NCBI GenBank assembly: GCA_903925005.1
Contig: CAIYDX010000357.1
Span: 1-57,605 of the forward strand
From: an uncultured Geobacteraceae bacterium
Lineage (GTDB): Bacteria; Desulfobacterota; Desulfuromonadia; Geobacterales; Pseudopelobacteraceae
Length of the DNA: 57,605 nucleotides
Reading direction: 5' to 3'
The translations under genes and the position numbers were made by a program. The first letter of the stretch is position 1. Every line of letters starts with the position of its first letter. Positions 1-12,637 of the stretch are shown here, in pieces. The notes under the pieces are model-generated. The model worked only from the letters and a program-made list of their open reading frames with translations. It had not been told where the DNA came from and did not search any database.

Positions 1-3000
1 AGAAGAATCTGCTTGACCCTCAGATGGTCGCCCACCAGGACGTGAGGGATCTCCTCGTCCAGATCCAGATTCAGAACAAGCCCTTTTTCATGCGTCATCG
101 ATTCATGCATTATGGTAATATCTTTAATGCATTGATGCAGGCTGAATTCAGCCACTTCCAACAGCATCTTTCCCGCTTCTATTTTGGATAAGTCGAGAAT
201 ATCACTGATCAGGGAGAGTAAATTCTTGCTTGATTGCTTGAGTACAGCCACATACTCCTGTTGCTCCTGAGTCAGGTCGGTCATCTCCAAGAGCTGGACC
301 ACGCCGAGCACTCCATTCATTGGGGTGCGGATTTCGTGGCTCATGTTGGCCAGGAACTGGCTTTTTGCGTTGTTGGCGGATTCGGCGGCGGCTTTTGCTT
401 TCAGTAATTCCGCTTCGGCCCGCTTTCTCACGGAGATGTCGCGATGCAGACATTGAATATAGGATACATCTCCGAGTGAGATCCTACTGGCCAGCACCTC
501 CAGCAGAAAAACATGGCCATCTTTATGGAAGTGTTCCACCTCGAAGGTCAGGGATTCTCCCGCCATAACGCGACGTATCCTTTCTGTCGCCTCTTGACTG
601 TTTTCAGACGTATCGAAATCATTTAGACTCATACCGGACATTTCCTGCGCGCTGTAACCATGCATCCGGGCAAACGAGTCGTTGGCCTCAAGCAGTGTGC
701 CCTTGTCGGACATGATAAATATCCCGTCCCCGGCATTGCTGAACAAAGCCCGATAACGCTTCTCGCTTTCCTGCAACGTTCTTTCTATCTGCTTTTTCTC
801 GGTAATGTCCCGGGCAGTCGCATAGGTAATATTGTCGTTTTTATTGTAGACCGCCCGCCACGATAGCCAGCACAAGGAACCGTCTTTGCGTACATACCGG
901 TTCTCAAACTTAAACGTATAACCTACCTCCTGCTGCCGTGCCATTTCATCGAGCGTTTCCTGCTTATCGTCGGGGTGGATGAATTCAATGAACGGCTTTG
1001 CCACAAGTTCCGCTTCACAATATCCAAGTATCTCCGAACAGGCCGGGTTAGTTTTCTTGAAGGCCCCGCTTGGATCGGCGATACACATCAGATCGGTAGA
1101 AGTATTAAAGAATGTAAAAAATTGTTCCCGCTCCAACTCCAAACGCTTCCGGTCAGTGATGTCCAGAAAAACCACGATTCCAGCCACAATCTCATCATTG
1201 TCATTCCTGATCGGCGCGGCGTTAGCCAAGATAATGCGATCATCATCAATGGCCCTCCGAATCATCATCTCCCTGCTGCAGGTTTCGCCGAGCATTATTG
1301 CGCGAGCCAGCGGAACTTCATCAGTATTCAGCGGCCTGCCATCAAAATCCAGAAGCTGCCAACTGGTCACGTACTGATCGATGCCGACTCCGTTGACGAT
1401 TGAATGCCTATTGCCGCCAAGCAACATAAACCCCGCATCGTTTACATAGCGAAGTAATCCGTCGGGAGCACTGGCAATGGCAATACAGACCTGGCTCTGA
1501 TCCATAGCTGCCTGCAGAATTGCTTTGGTCTCCTGGAGTTCCGCCGTCCGCTCCTTCACATGCTGTTCCAGCGATTCGTTGATCTGCTGGATCTCATAGA
1601 ACTGTGCCGCCAGGGAATCCGCCGTCTCCCTGAAATTATCGATCAATTGATGCGCCTCTATAATGCCGCTGTCCGGCCAGGTGATCTCTTTGTCCGCCAA
1701 CGCTATCCTGGCCGGCAAATCACGCGTCAGGGCGAGTATCTGCCCCAGTGTGGCGACAAACTTTCGGCTTAATAGTTCTGCCAGTGCCAGCGCGCCGAGC
1801 AAAATAACGAACAGCAAAGCCAACTGGCCTGTGTAGTCGTCGTAGATAATTTTCTGGAACGGAGCTACCGGCTGTTCCAGAACCAGCTTCCATTCGGCCA
1901 GGTCACCGATGGCGGTTTCCGCTACATAAGACGATTTCTTCCAACGCTCCGAGGTAGGCGTATTGGAGGGAAGCGTCGGCATCCATTGACTAATCCTACT
2001 GTCAAGGCGATTGAGCACCCCTTTGCCACGATCAAAAGGTTTCATGACCTTTTGATCGGTGCGGTTGGTCATAATAACGTTGCTATTTTTATCCAGCAGT
2101 GTGTAAAGCACGGTTTTTTCATCCGTACTCTTGTCAAGGTACTCCCTTATCTGCTCCAGGCTGAGAACGCCAATGACATAGCCGCCGTATTCTCCACCGA
2201 TAACCACCGGTGCAAGCATTGATACCACCGGTTTGGGAGCGCCGACCTTGCTTATAACCACTCCCGACAGCATCGGCTTGAGTGTTTTCCTGAGAGTTGG
2301 GATGAAGGGGCGCTCAGCGAAATTTCTGCCGATGTTATTCTGCCCCAGCTCGTCGAACAGCGGGTAAAAACCGGTTGTTGTCGCTTCCCGGTCCAGCAGC
2401 CCGATCCGCTGAAAGTTGATATCCGACTTCTTTGCCAACTCCAGATAAGTTTGCATCTGCTGCGGGGATCTCGAAGCCGCCATCTCGGCCAGATTGGAAA
2501 TGGCCGATTTCCTGTTTGTAACCCAGGTTTCCAGACGACTGGACTCCTCCCGAATATTTTGCATCAGCGTAGTTCGTATTCTGAGATCGGTTTCGGTAAA
2601 ATCGGTTCTGCTGCTGACCACCAGCATGATAAGCGCCGGACATAACACGAAAAATGCCAGCAGGTTGTAGATAATCTCTTTGTACGATATCGGAAACGAG
2701 CGTGACCGGATGGCATATCCGGTGAAGATCAACCTGGCGATCAGGGCATTGGTGATGCCGTTCACAGCTTGCTTGGTCATGGTTATATAGGCGTTACTTA
2801 CAGGAATATGCATGACAACGTGGTAGAAAAGGTATACCAGCGGCATGCCGATGATGAGCCAGTAGAGCGTATCAGCCAGCACCAACTCTATTTTACGTCG
2901 CCCCGTCAACCAGCCGACAACCGCCACCTCGGCGGTCATGATGATAATGGCATAGGGATGATTCCAGATGACGTAGGTATAGCCGGCGATTACGGCGGCC

Positions 3001-3188
3001 GCCAGAATACCCCGGCCTAAGCCGAACAGCTGCAACGCCAGCAAGGCAAAGATGCTGCCGAAGAGGAAGTCGATATTGAGGAAGATCGGGTATTTGAAAT
3101 AGTTGCCGGCCAAACCGGCTACAACCAGGGTCAAAAGGAGAGGCAAGCTGAATTTGGATGATATTGTGGTTGGTAGTACAATGGGCAT
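1..3188 (-). CDS. Membrane-bound multi-PAS sensor histidine kinase (3' end beyond the window)
   Basis: Translating the minus strand from the ATG at 3188 gives an open frame to the window edge, about 1062 codons with no stop. GAGG lies 5 nt upstream of the ATG. The order is a multi-helix N-terminal membrane domain (about residues 10-190), an extracytoplasmic sensor domain of Cache type flanked by another helix (about 210-465), a coiled-coil linker, three PAS/PAC domains, then a HisKA domain with the H-box NMSHEIRTPMN (phospho-accepting His near residue 951). The frame is cut just as the HATPase domain begins. Proteins with this layout are often hybrid kinases with receiver domains after the ATPase, but that part is not visible. 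It is transcribed away from gyrB's end. The signal sensed is unknown. Confidence 0.9.
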   Translation of the reverse strand, partial: MPIVLPTTISSKFSLPLLLTLVVAGLAGNYFKYPIFLNIDFLFGSIFALLALQLFGLGRGILAAAVIAGYTYVIWNHPYAIIIMTAEVAVVGWLTGRRKIELVLADTLYWLIIGMPLVYLFYHVVMHIPVSNAYITMTKQAVNGITNALIARLIFTGYAIRSRSFPISYKEIIYNLLAFFVLCPALIMLVVSSRTDFTETDLRIRTTLMQNIREESSRLETWVTNRKSAISNLAEMAASRSPQQMQTYLELAKKSDINFQRIGLLDREATTTGFYPLFDELGQNNIGRNFAERPFIPTLRKTLKPMLSGVVISKVGAPKPVVSMLAPVVIGGEYGGYVIGVLSLEQIREYLDKSTDEKTVLYTLLDKNSNVIMTNRTDQKVMKPFDRGKGVLNRLDSRISQWMPTLPSNTPTSERWKKSSYVAETAIGDLAEWKLVLEQPVAPFQKIIYDDYTGQLALLFVILLGALALAELLSRKFVATLGQILALTRDLPARIALADKEITWPDSGIIEAHQLIDNFRETADSLAAQFYEIQQINESLEQHVKERTAELQETKAILQAAMDQSQVCIAIASAPDGLLRYVNDAGFMLLGGNRHSIVNGVGIDQYVTSWQLLDFDGRPLNTDEVPLARAIMLGETCSREMMIRRAIDDDRIILANAAPIRNDNDEIVAGIVVFLDITDRKRLELEREQFFTFFNTSTDLMCIADPSGAFKKTNPACSEILGYCEAELVAKPFIEFIHPDDKQETLDEMARQQEVGYTFKFENRYVRKDGSLCWLSWRAVYNKNDNITYATARDITEKKQIERTLQESEKRYRALFSNAGDGIFIMSDKGTLLEANDSFARMHGYSAQEMSGMSLNDFDTSENSQEATERIRRVMAGESLTFEVEHFHKDGHVFLLEVLASRISLGDVSYIQCLHRDISVRKRAEAELLKAKAAAESANNAKSQFLANMSHEIRTPMNGVLGVVQLLEMTDLTQEQQEYVAVLKQSSKNLLSLISDILDLSKIEAGKMLLEVAEFSLHQCIKDITIMHESMTHEKGLVLNLDLDEEIPHVLVGDHLRVKQIL

Positions 3189-3694
3189 GGCTACCTCATG
3201 AACAGACAAAAAAAGACGTACGGAAAATCTGAACGCCGTTTTTAATAAATCAATCGATACAATTGGTTACAGGTGTGTTTATCAGGTAGGATTTGTTTGT
3301 CTGTCCGCGCAAAATTATTGCCACATGAGACCCCTCTTGCAGCACAATCTAATAGCGATTTAACTATATCGCGTTTTTTTAGGATTACAACAATAAACCT
3401 GGAAATAAGGCACGATCAACGAACCGCAGCTAATTTATTTCAAGCTTAAATTATTTTTTCAGACACATTTCGTGTTCCAAAGGAACAGATAAGCAAAAAG
3501 GGTAGCCCGTCCCGTTTATTGGCTACCCTTTCTTAATTGGGCAAAAGACTCTATATGGGGCCAAAAAAGCATTAATTGGGGACCCCTACAGGGGTTGACA
3601 TAATTGCCAACCCCTTCTTAATATTTTTGTACGGAAAAATCACTTTATGGGGCCAATATTTCACTTTATGGGAACCCGTACAACAATTCTGAGT
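3189..3694. other. Non-coding gap between gyrB and the sensor kinase
   Basis: There is no convincing gene in these 506 bases; the plus-strand open frame entering from 3647 is a shadow of gyrB. The gap holds a terminator hairpin (3495-3531). It also holds a short cluster of related motifs: TATGGGGCCAA near 3552 and 3646, a third partial copy (TATGGGAACC) near 3666, and the inverted pair GGGGTTG/CAACCCC near 3592-3615. The AT-rich part around 3230-3480 should hold the promoter of the minus-strand kinase, but I could not pick out its hexamers. Confidence 0.6.
3495..3531 (-). terminator. Rho-independent terminator downstream of gyrB
   Basis: The perfect 11-bp arms AAAGGGTAGCC (3497-3507) and GGCTACCCTTT (3521-3531) enclose a 13-nt loop. 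Read on the minus strand, the second arm runs into a T-tract (TTTTTGCTT), as expected for an intrinsic terminator. It lies about 165 nt past the gyrB stop and so would end the dnaA-dnaN-recF-gyrB transcripts. Confidence 0.75.
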
Positions 3695-7202
<3,508 letters not shown>

Positions 7203-7211
7203 CAGCCGCTT

Positions 7212-8333
7212 TTAGAGCCTCATCGGCATGATAACGGCAAGAAAACTGTCAGAATTTTCCGGGACAATGATCGAAGGGGACAGCTCATCCTTAAATTTCA
7301 TTTCAACTTTATCAGTTTCGGCAACAGAAAGAACATCCAGCAGATAGCGGGCGTTAAATCTGACAGAAATCGGTTCACCGGCATAGTCTACATCAAGCTC
7401 TTCCATCGCATCGCCCAACTCCGGATTACTGGAAGAAATTCTTATGCCTCCCGAAGAAATTTCCAGCATGATCCCCTTGAATTTTTCGCTGGAAAGAATA
7501 GCCATACGACGAACTGAATGACTGAAGTCTTCCTTATTGACTGTCACAACCTGTGTGTTGGCGGTCGGAATAACGCGATTGTAATCGGGGAATTCACCAT
7601 CAACCAGGCGCATTACCATGTATGAATCGCCCCGTTTGATAACAGCGCTATTATCCATGAAACCGAACAGCAGGGATCCTCCCTCCTCATCGGTGATCTT
7701 CTTCATCTCATAGACACCTTTTTTCGGCAGGATGACACCTTTCAGGAGTTCCGGTCCAGCGGTTCCTTTAAGATTACCTGATGCAATAGAAAGACGATGA
7801 CCATCAGTGGATACCATTTTAAGTCCGTTACTGCCATCGGAACGTACTTCCACTTTGATGAAAATGCCGTTTAAATTATATTTTGTTTCGTCTGTGCAGA
7901 TAGCGTACGAAGTTCTTTCAATCATGCCACGCAGCAGCGATGTTTCAACTTCAAAGAGGTTTTCTTCTTTGACATCGGGAAAATAAGGAAATTCATCCGG
8001 CGAGAGACCCACGATGTTAAATTGAACTTTCCCGCACTTAATTTCTACCCAGTCGTTATCTTTCGTCGAAAACAAAATTGTTTGATTAGGCAGTTCCTTT
8101 ACTATTTCGTACAATTTTTTAGCTGAAACCGTAATTTTTCCGGGAGTGACAACTTCAGCCGCATAGCTGCTCTTCATCCCTACTTCAAGGTCTGTTGCGG
8201 TGACCAGAAGGCTATTTTCGGTAGCTTCGAGAAGGACATTAGACAAAATCGGCATTGAAGTTCTTTTTTCTACAATACCCTGAATCTTTTGCAGCGACTT
8301 CAGGAATTGCTCTTTTTCAATTTTGAACTCCAT
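7212..8333 (-). CDS. dnaN: DNA polymerase III subunit beta (sliding clamp)
   Basis: Processivity clamp of the replicative polymerase; it forms a ring-shaped dimer around DNA. At 373 residues it has the full three-domain length. The N-terminal stretch LQKIQGIVEKRTSMPILSNV and the C-terminal VIMPMRL are typical of the family. The ATG at 8333 is preceded by AAAGGGGGC at a good distance. The 218-bp gap to dnaA carries DnaA-box-like sites and very probably the dnaN promoter. Confidence 0.97.
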   Translation of the reverse strand: MEFKIEKEQFLKSLQKIQGIVEKRTSMPILSNVLLEATENSLLVTATDLEVGMKSSYAAEVVTPGKITVSAKKLYEIVKELPNQTILFSTKDNDWVEIKCGKVQFNIVGLSPDEFPYFPDVKEENLFEVETSLLRGMIERTSYAICTDETKYNLNGIFIKVEVRSDGSNGLKMVSTDGHRLSIASGNLKGTAGPELLKGVILPKKGVYEMKKITDEEGGSLLFGFMDNSAVIKRGDSYMVMRLVDGEFPDYNRVIPTANTQVVTVNKEDFSHSVRRMAILSSEKFKGIMLEISSGGIRISSSNPELGDAMEELDVDYAGEPISVRFNARYLLDVLSVAETDKVEMKFKDELSPSIIVPENSDSFLAVIMPMRL

Positions 8334-8403
8334 GTACGCCCCCTTTAATTTATAGAAGTATGTTTATAATATATTTAAAACCTTTGTAGTATATTGTTGG
8401 TCC

Positions 8404-8532
8404 TGTGGAAACTGGGGATAATCCCGTAACGTATGTAATGTTAACGGATAACTGTCATATAGCTGCTGTGTATACCATGCTATATTTACACCGCTTTTAC
8501 ACATACTAAAAAGTTGCCAACAGTTGTTCACA
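8404..8532. promoter_or_regulatory. DnaA-box cluster between dnaA and dnaN (candidate origin half)
   Basis: Several 9-mers resemble TTATNCACA. TGGGGATAA at 8413-8421 (reverse of TTATCCCCA), TGTGTATAC at 8467-8475 (reverse of GTATACACA), TTTTACACA at 8495-8503 and TTGTTCACA at 8524-8532 each differ from consensus at one position. TGTGGAAAC at 8404-8412 is weaker. The cluster sits upstream of dnaN in AT-rich DNA. It could regulate dnaA/dnaN or be one part of a bipartite oriC. Confidence 0.6.
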
Positions 8533-8551
8533 CTGAATCAACAGGTTTTCA

Positions 8552-9901
8552 TCACTTAAGGAGCAAACGTCTTATTTCTTCAATTAATCTAGATAGTTTA
8601 GGCTCATTTACCAGAGCTTTATCAATCTTTTTGTAGGAGTGTATGACAGTTGAATGGTCTTTGCCACCAAACTTTAACCCTATGTCAGGATATGAGGATT
8701 TGGTCATGTCCCTGCAGAACCAAATGGCAATCTGTCGTGCCTGAACGATGTTTTTTAACCGCTTTTCAGATTTCAGGTCAACTACCTTCAAATCAAAAAA
8801 CTCGGCAACGGTTTTTTGGATTAATTCGACAGTTATTTCTTTGTGCCTGTCTCCAAGAATATCTTTAAGATTTTCCTTTGCCATGTCCAATGTAACCGGA
8901 ATATTTTGAAGACTGCTGAAAGCTCCGAGCCGTATCAGCATTCCTTCCAGTTCACGGATGTTTCTGGTATCGCTTGATGCAAGAAAATAATAGACATCCT
9001 CAGGGAAAAATACCTTGGTTACTTCGGATTTCTTTTTTAAAATAGCAATTTTTGTTTCTACGTCAGGTGGTTGAATATCGGCAATAAGGCCCCACTCAAA
9101 TCTGGATCTCAGACGTTCTTCCAGATCGGAAATCTCCCGTGGAAATTTATCCGACGTAATTACAATCTGTTTATGGGCATCATGCAGAGCATTAAATGTG
9201 TGGAAAAACTCTTCCTGCGTACCGGTTTTGCCTGATATGAACTGGATATCGTCAACTAAAAGTACATCTACATTTCTGAAGCGATTTCTGAATATATCCA
9301 TTTTTTTCAAACGGAGATGATTAACCATTTCATACATGAACTTTTCCGCGGAACAGTAACAGACATTTAACTCCGGTGAGTTTTCGCGGATGGTATGGCC
9401 TATAGAGTTTAACAGATGACTTTTTCCGAGTCCGACTCCACCATAGATAAAAAGCGGGTTATAGGTGTCCGCGGGATTATTTGCCACCGCCATTGCCGCA
9501 GCATGGGCAAATTGATTGCCGGTCCCGCTTACAAAAAGATCAAACGTATATTTATGGTTAAGTGGAGTAAACACCTGTTCAAGAGGCGCATTTTTGAAAG
9601 CGGCGGGTTCGGAATCATTTTTTACAACAAAATCTTCCGAAATATATGGTTGGTGCTCTTCATCGGCTCTGATAATAAAGTCAAGAATAACCGCATATCC
9701 TGATGTGGCGGTGAGCGCTCCGGTCAAAACCTTTAAATAGTGGTCTTCCAGCCACTCTTTTATGAATGAGTTGGGAACAGTCAAAAAAACGGTAGAACCG
9801 CTGTGATGACTGTATTGAACCGGTTTTATCCAGGTGCCGAAATCGGCTTCCGACATTACTTTCTCAATATTTTCAGTTGCTTGTTGCCATGCGTCTAACA
9901 T
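8552..9901 (-). CDS. dnaA: Chromosomal replication initiator protein DnaA
   Basis: AAA+ ATPase that binds DnaA boxes and melts oriC. It has 449 residues. Domain I (MLDAWQQATENIEKVMSEAD) is followed by a short domain II. Walker A is GGVGLGKSH at about 154-162, Walker B is DVLLVDDIQF near 211-220, and the domain IV DNA-binding signature is GGKDHSTVIHSY. The ATG at 9901 has no strong Shine-Dalgarno, as is often seen for dnaA. Box clusters on both sides of the gene suggest autoregulation. Confidence 0.97.
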   Translation of the reverse strand: MLDAWQQATENIEKVMSEADFGTWIKPVQYSHHSGSTVFLTVPNSFIKEWLEDHYLKVLTGALTATSGYAVILDFIIRADEEHQPYISEDFVVKNDSEPAAFKNAPLEQVFTPLNHKYTFDLFVSGTGNQFAHAAAMAVANNPADTYNPLFIYGGVGLGKSHLLNSIGHTIRENSPELNVCYCSAEKFMYEMVNHLRLKKMDIFRNRFRNVDVLLVDDIQFISGKTGTQEEFFHTFNALHDAHKQIVITSDKFPREISDLEERLRSRFEWGLIADIQPPDVETKIAILKKKSEVTKVFFPEDVYYFLASSDTRNIRELEGMLIRLGAFSSLQNIPVTLDMAKENLKDILGDRHKEITVELIQKTVAEFFDLKVVDLKSEKRLKNIVQARQIAIWFCRDMTKSSYPDIGLKFGGKDHSTVIHSYKKIDKALVNEPKLSRLIEEIRRLLLK

Positions 9902-9934
9902 CAGTAATAATCACAATCATAATAGTGGGATGGG

Positions 9935-10075
9935 TTATCAACAACGAATGCCGGATGTAACTGCCACAAGGTAAAGAGCATTACTCGGTACATGAGTATA
10001 TTTATAAAAGAGTTATCAACACTATTGTCAACAGCTGTGGAAAACTATTTAAATAAATAAAATCAACATGTTAAA
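9935..10075. other. oriC: Replication origin (oriC) core candidate
   Basis: The dnaA-rpmH gap has TTATCAACA at 9935-9943 and 10013-10021, TTGTCAACA at 10025-10033 and the inverted TGTGGAAAA at 10036-10044. They are followed directly by an AT-only run (about 10045-10060) and another ATCAACA, which looks like a duplex-unwinding element next to ordered DnaA boxes. Position next to dnaA and rpmH is classical. This is not proven; strand-skew or marker-frequency data would decide. Confidence 0.7.
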
Positions 10076-10188
10076 GTATATTTAGGACTATATTCGGCTT
10101 GTTGAAGGTGATGAAGAATATCAGAGGCGGCCCTCTTTTTCAAGGCAAATCAATGGAAAGGTTGTTACATCCGGATATAATATAAAAC

Positions 10189-10216
10189 TTGACATAACAG
10201 GGGAGTTGTGTTTAAT
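10189..10216 (+). promoter_or_regulatory. Promoter of rpmH-rnpA-yidD-yidC
   Basis: TTGACA at 10189-10194 and TTTAAT at 10211-10216 are separated by 16 nt, about 40 nt upstream of the rpmH start. The -35 is perfect and the -10 has one mismatch to the sigma-70 consensus. Confidence 0.6.
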
Positions 10217-10257
10217 AACCCATTTCCTGAAAAATAATTTTGTAGAGGTAAATCAAG

Positions 10258-10407
10258 ATGAAAAGAACATATCAGCCAAGCAACACTTCACGCAAGCGTA
10301 CCCACGGTTTTCTGGTAAGAATGGCCACAAAGAATGGTCGTCTTGTAATTAAGCGCAGAAGAGCAAAAGGGCGTAAAAACCTGTCCGTAAGAATCGCAAC
10401 AAAATAA
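10258..10407 (+). CDS. rpmH: 50S ribosomal protein L34
   Basis: This 49-codon gene reads [20 protein letters not shown] at its start and ends SVRIATK. It matches the short, very basic L34 family along its whole length. L34 sits in the large ribosomal subunit. GAGG stands 9 nt before the ATG. It heads the plus-strand half of the origin region and is 12 nt upstream of rnpA. Confidence 0.97.
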   Translation: MKRTYQPSNTSRKRTHGFLVRMATKNGRLVIKRRRAKGRKNLSVRIATK

Positions 10408-10419
10408 GTTAGTTCTTGC

Positions 10420-10800
10420 GTGATTGCTGATACCGCGGCCACATTTCCAAAAACGGCACGTTTGCGGAAGCGAGCTGAATTTCTTCAGCTCGCTTCCGCA
10501 AAGCATAAAACCACCGTACGCGGGTTTCTTGTTGTGTGGCATGAGAATAACCTGAAATCGGCTCGATTGGGAATCACAGCTAGCAAGAAAATTGGATGCG
10601 CAGTAGTTCGTAACCGCGTTAAACGTTATCTACGAGAGTTCTTCAGGCATAATCGCCATATGATGACAACCGTAGATGTCAACGTTATAGCCAGGCGAGA
10701 ATCTGCACAAATGACGTATCCCGATATTGAACGGGAACTCACTAAGGCTTTCCGGTTTATAGGCATATCCCCATGTTCAAGAGCTGCCTGCTCCTTGTAA
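10420..10800 (+). CDS. rnpA: Ribonuclease P protein component
   Basis: Protein subunit of RNase P, which matures tRNA 5' ends together with the rnpB RNA. It has 126 residues and the family signature [13 protein letters not shown] in the middle of a basic protein, preceded by [16 protein letters not shown]. The start is GTG at 10420. Its 3' end overlaps yidD by 28 nt. No rnpB RNA is seen in this window. Confidence 0.94.
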   Translation: MIADTAATFPKTARLRKRAEFLQLASAKHKTTVRGFLVVWHENNLKSARLGITASKKIGCAVVRNRVKRYLREFFRHNRHMMTTVDVNVIARRESAQMTYPDIERELTKAFRFIGISPCSRAACSL

Positions 10801-10985
10801 TCAGGTTTTATCAGAAGATGATTTCGCCGCTTCTTCCGCAAACCTGTCGCTTTTATCCCTCTTGTTCCGAGTATTCCCGAGAGTCCTTAATCAGACATGG
10901 TGTTTCCAGAGGTATGTTGTTCGCCTTTGTCAGAATATGCAAGTGTCATCCGTTTCATCCGGGCGGATACGATCCGGTACCTTAA
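10773..10985 (+). CDS. yidD: Membrane protein insertion efficiency factor YidD
   Basis: Small 70-residue protein with the family signature [12 protein letters not shown] (three conserved Cys with [13 protein letters not shown]). It is thought to assist YidC-dependent membrane insertion at the inner face of the membrane. It starts inside the rnpA coding sequence and is followed 28 nt later by yidC, the usual rnpA-yidD-yidC order. Confidence 0.95.
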   Translation: MFKSCLLLVIRFYQKMISPLLPQTCRFYPSCSEYSRESLIRHGVSRGMLFAFVRICKCHPFHPGGYDPVP

Positions 10986-11013
10986 CGTAATTGTAAAGAA
11001 TTAAGGAGCTTCG

Positions 11014-12612
11014 ATGGAAAAGCGCGCTTTTATAGCAGTAGGTCTTTCAATTGCTGTGTTTTATCTTTTCTCCATGCTGTTTGGTCCGGATAAACAGAAA
11101 CTCGAGCCGACTGCCCCTAAGAGCGCGGCTTCCGTGGCAAATATTTCGGCTGCGAAGAGTCAGATTCCAGAGCTGGTCACACAGCAATCTCTGCAGTCGC
11201 CCTCCGCAAATATCCCCCAAAAGGATATCAGCGTTGAAACCGACCTCTATACAGCGGTGTTTTCTTCTCGCGGAGCAAGCCTTAAGAGCATGACGCTTAA
11301 AAACTACCGTGAAGAAAATACAGCTGCGGCAAAAAAAGTTACCCTGGGAAGTGACGCGGATCCGAATGTTTTTTCATTTTCAACGCGAGCTACAGGTCTC
11401 AATCTTCCTGACAGCACACAATTCATGTCAGACAGTGACCGGCTTACTATTGATAAAAACGGCTCCCGGCAGCTTACATTCAACTATATTTCCGGACAAG
11501 GATTTACCGTTCGTAAAATATATACGTTCACTTCCGGGGAATATGGCATCAAGCTTGAGACCCAGGTATTCAATAACTCCGCGGCACCTTTAGTCGGCGC
11601 CATTCAGCATGTAATGACCTACCCGGCAGAACCGAAAGAAAAGAATAACCGCTATGACACGGCCGGGTCATACCTCTTTTCGGACAACACTCTTCAATCC
11701 AACAAGATTAAGGATGTTGCCGCTGCGGCAAAGCGCTATGACAAGACGATTCAGTGGTCCGGTTTTGCCGACAAATATTTTCTAAACGCAATTATGAGTG
11801 AAAATAACAGTATTGCATCTGTGGAGTTGAAAAAGAATAGCGCCGGTTTTTTTGAGTCGATTGTTTCCTCACCTCAATTTACAATCAATCCGGGTCAGTC
11901 GGTTACCGTTGCAAACCGCCTTTTTGTCGGTCCCAAGGATATCGACATTCTTAAGGGACAGGGTAATTCGCTGGTGCAGTCACTGGATCTTGGCTGGTTT
12001 ACTGTTATCGCCAAGCCGCTTCTTTATTCTCTGAAATTCTTTTACCGTTACGTCGGCAATTACGGAATCGCAATCATAATTATAACTATCATTCTTAAGG
12101 CTTTCTTTTTCCCGCTCACCCACAAGAGTTACAAATCGATGAAGGGGATGCAGAAAATACAGCCGGAAATGGCGAAACTTCGGGAAAAATATAAAGATGA
12201 CCGTGATGCGATGAACAAGGCGGTCATGGAACTGTATCGCGAACACAAGGTTAACCCGATGGGGGGCTGTCTGCCGATGATTGTGCAGATACCGGTTTTC
12301 TTCGCGCTCTATAAGTCATTGATGTTTTCCATAGAACTCCGGCATGCACCTTTCTTTTTCTGGGTTACCGATCTTGCCGATAAAGATCCCTACTACGTGA
12401 CACCTGTAATTATGGGCATTACGATGTTTTTTCAGCAGAAAATGACTCCGTCACAAATGGATCCGATGCAACAGAAGATGATGATGGCCCTGCCGGTTGT
12501 TTTTACGTTCATGTTCCTCAGTTTTCCTTCGGGACTGGTTCTGTACTGGCTTGTCAACAACGTGTTGACTATCGGTCAGCAGATGTACATAAACAAACTG
12601 GTAAAAGATTAG
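11014..12612 (+). CDS. yidC: Membrane protein insertase YidC
   Basis: Oxa1-family insertase of the inner membrane. The 532 residues start with a membrane helix ([19 protein letters not shown]), followed by a large periplasmic domain (about 30-330). The C-terminal five-helix insertase core contains [18 protein letters not shown] and [23 protein letters not shown] precedes the ATG. mnmE follows after only 25 nt, so there is no jag/khpB gene at the place where many bacteria keep one. Confidence 0.97.
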   Translation: MEKRAFIAVGLSIAVFYLFSMLFGPDKQKLEPTAPKSAASVANISAAKSQIPELVTQQSLQSPSANIPQKDISVETDLYTAVFSSRGASLKSMTLKNYREENTAAAKKVTLGSDADPNVFSFSTRATGLNLPDSTQFMSDSDRLTIDKNGSRQLTFNYISGQGFTVRKIYTFTSGEYGIKLETQVFNNSAAPLVGAIQHVMTYPAEPKEKNNRYDTAGSYLFSDNTLQSNKIKDVAAAAKRYDKTIQWSGFADKYFLNAIMSENNSIASVELKKNSAGFFESIVSSPQFTINPGQSVTVANRLFVGPKDIDILKGQGNSLVQSLDLGWFTVIAKPLLYSLKFFYRYVGNYGIAIIIITIILKAFFFPLTHKSYKSMKGMQKIQPEMAKLREKYKDDRDAMNKAVMELYREHKVNPMGGCLPMIVQIPVFFALYKSLMFSIELRHAPFFFWVTDLADKDPYYVTPVIMGITMFFQQKMTPSQMDPMQQKMMMALPVVFTFMFLSFPSGLVLYWLVNNVLTIGQQMYINKLVKD

Positions 12613-12637
12613 TCTGCGCGCCCCGGAGTAACGTGTA

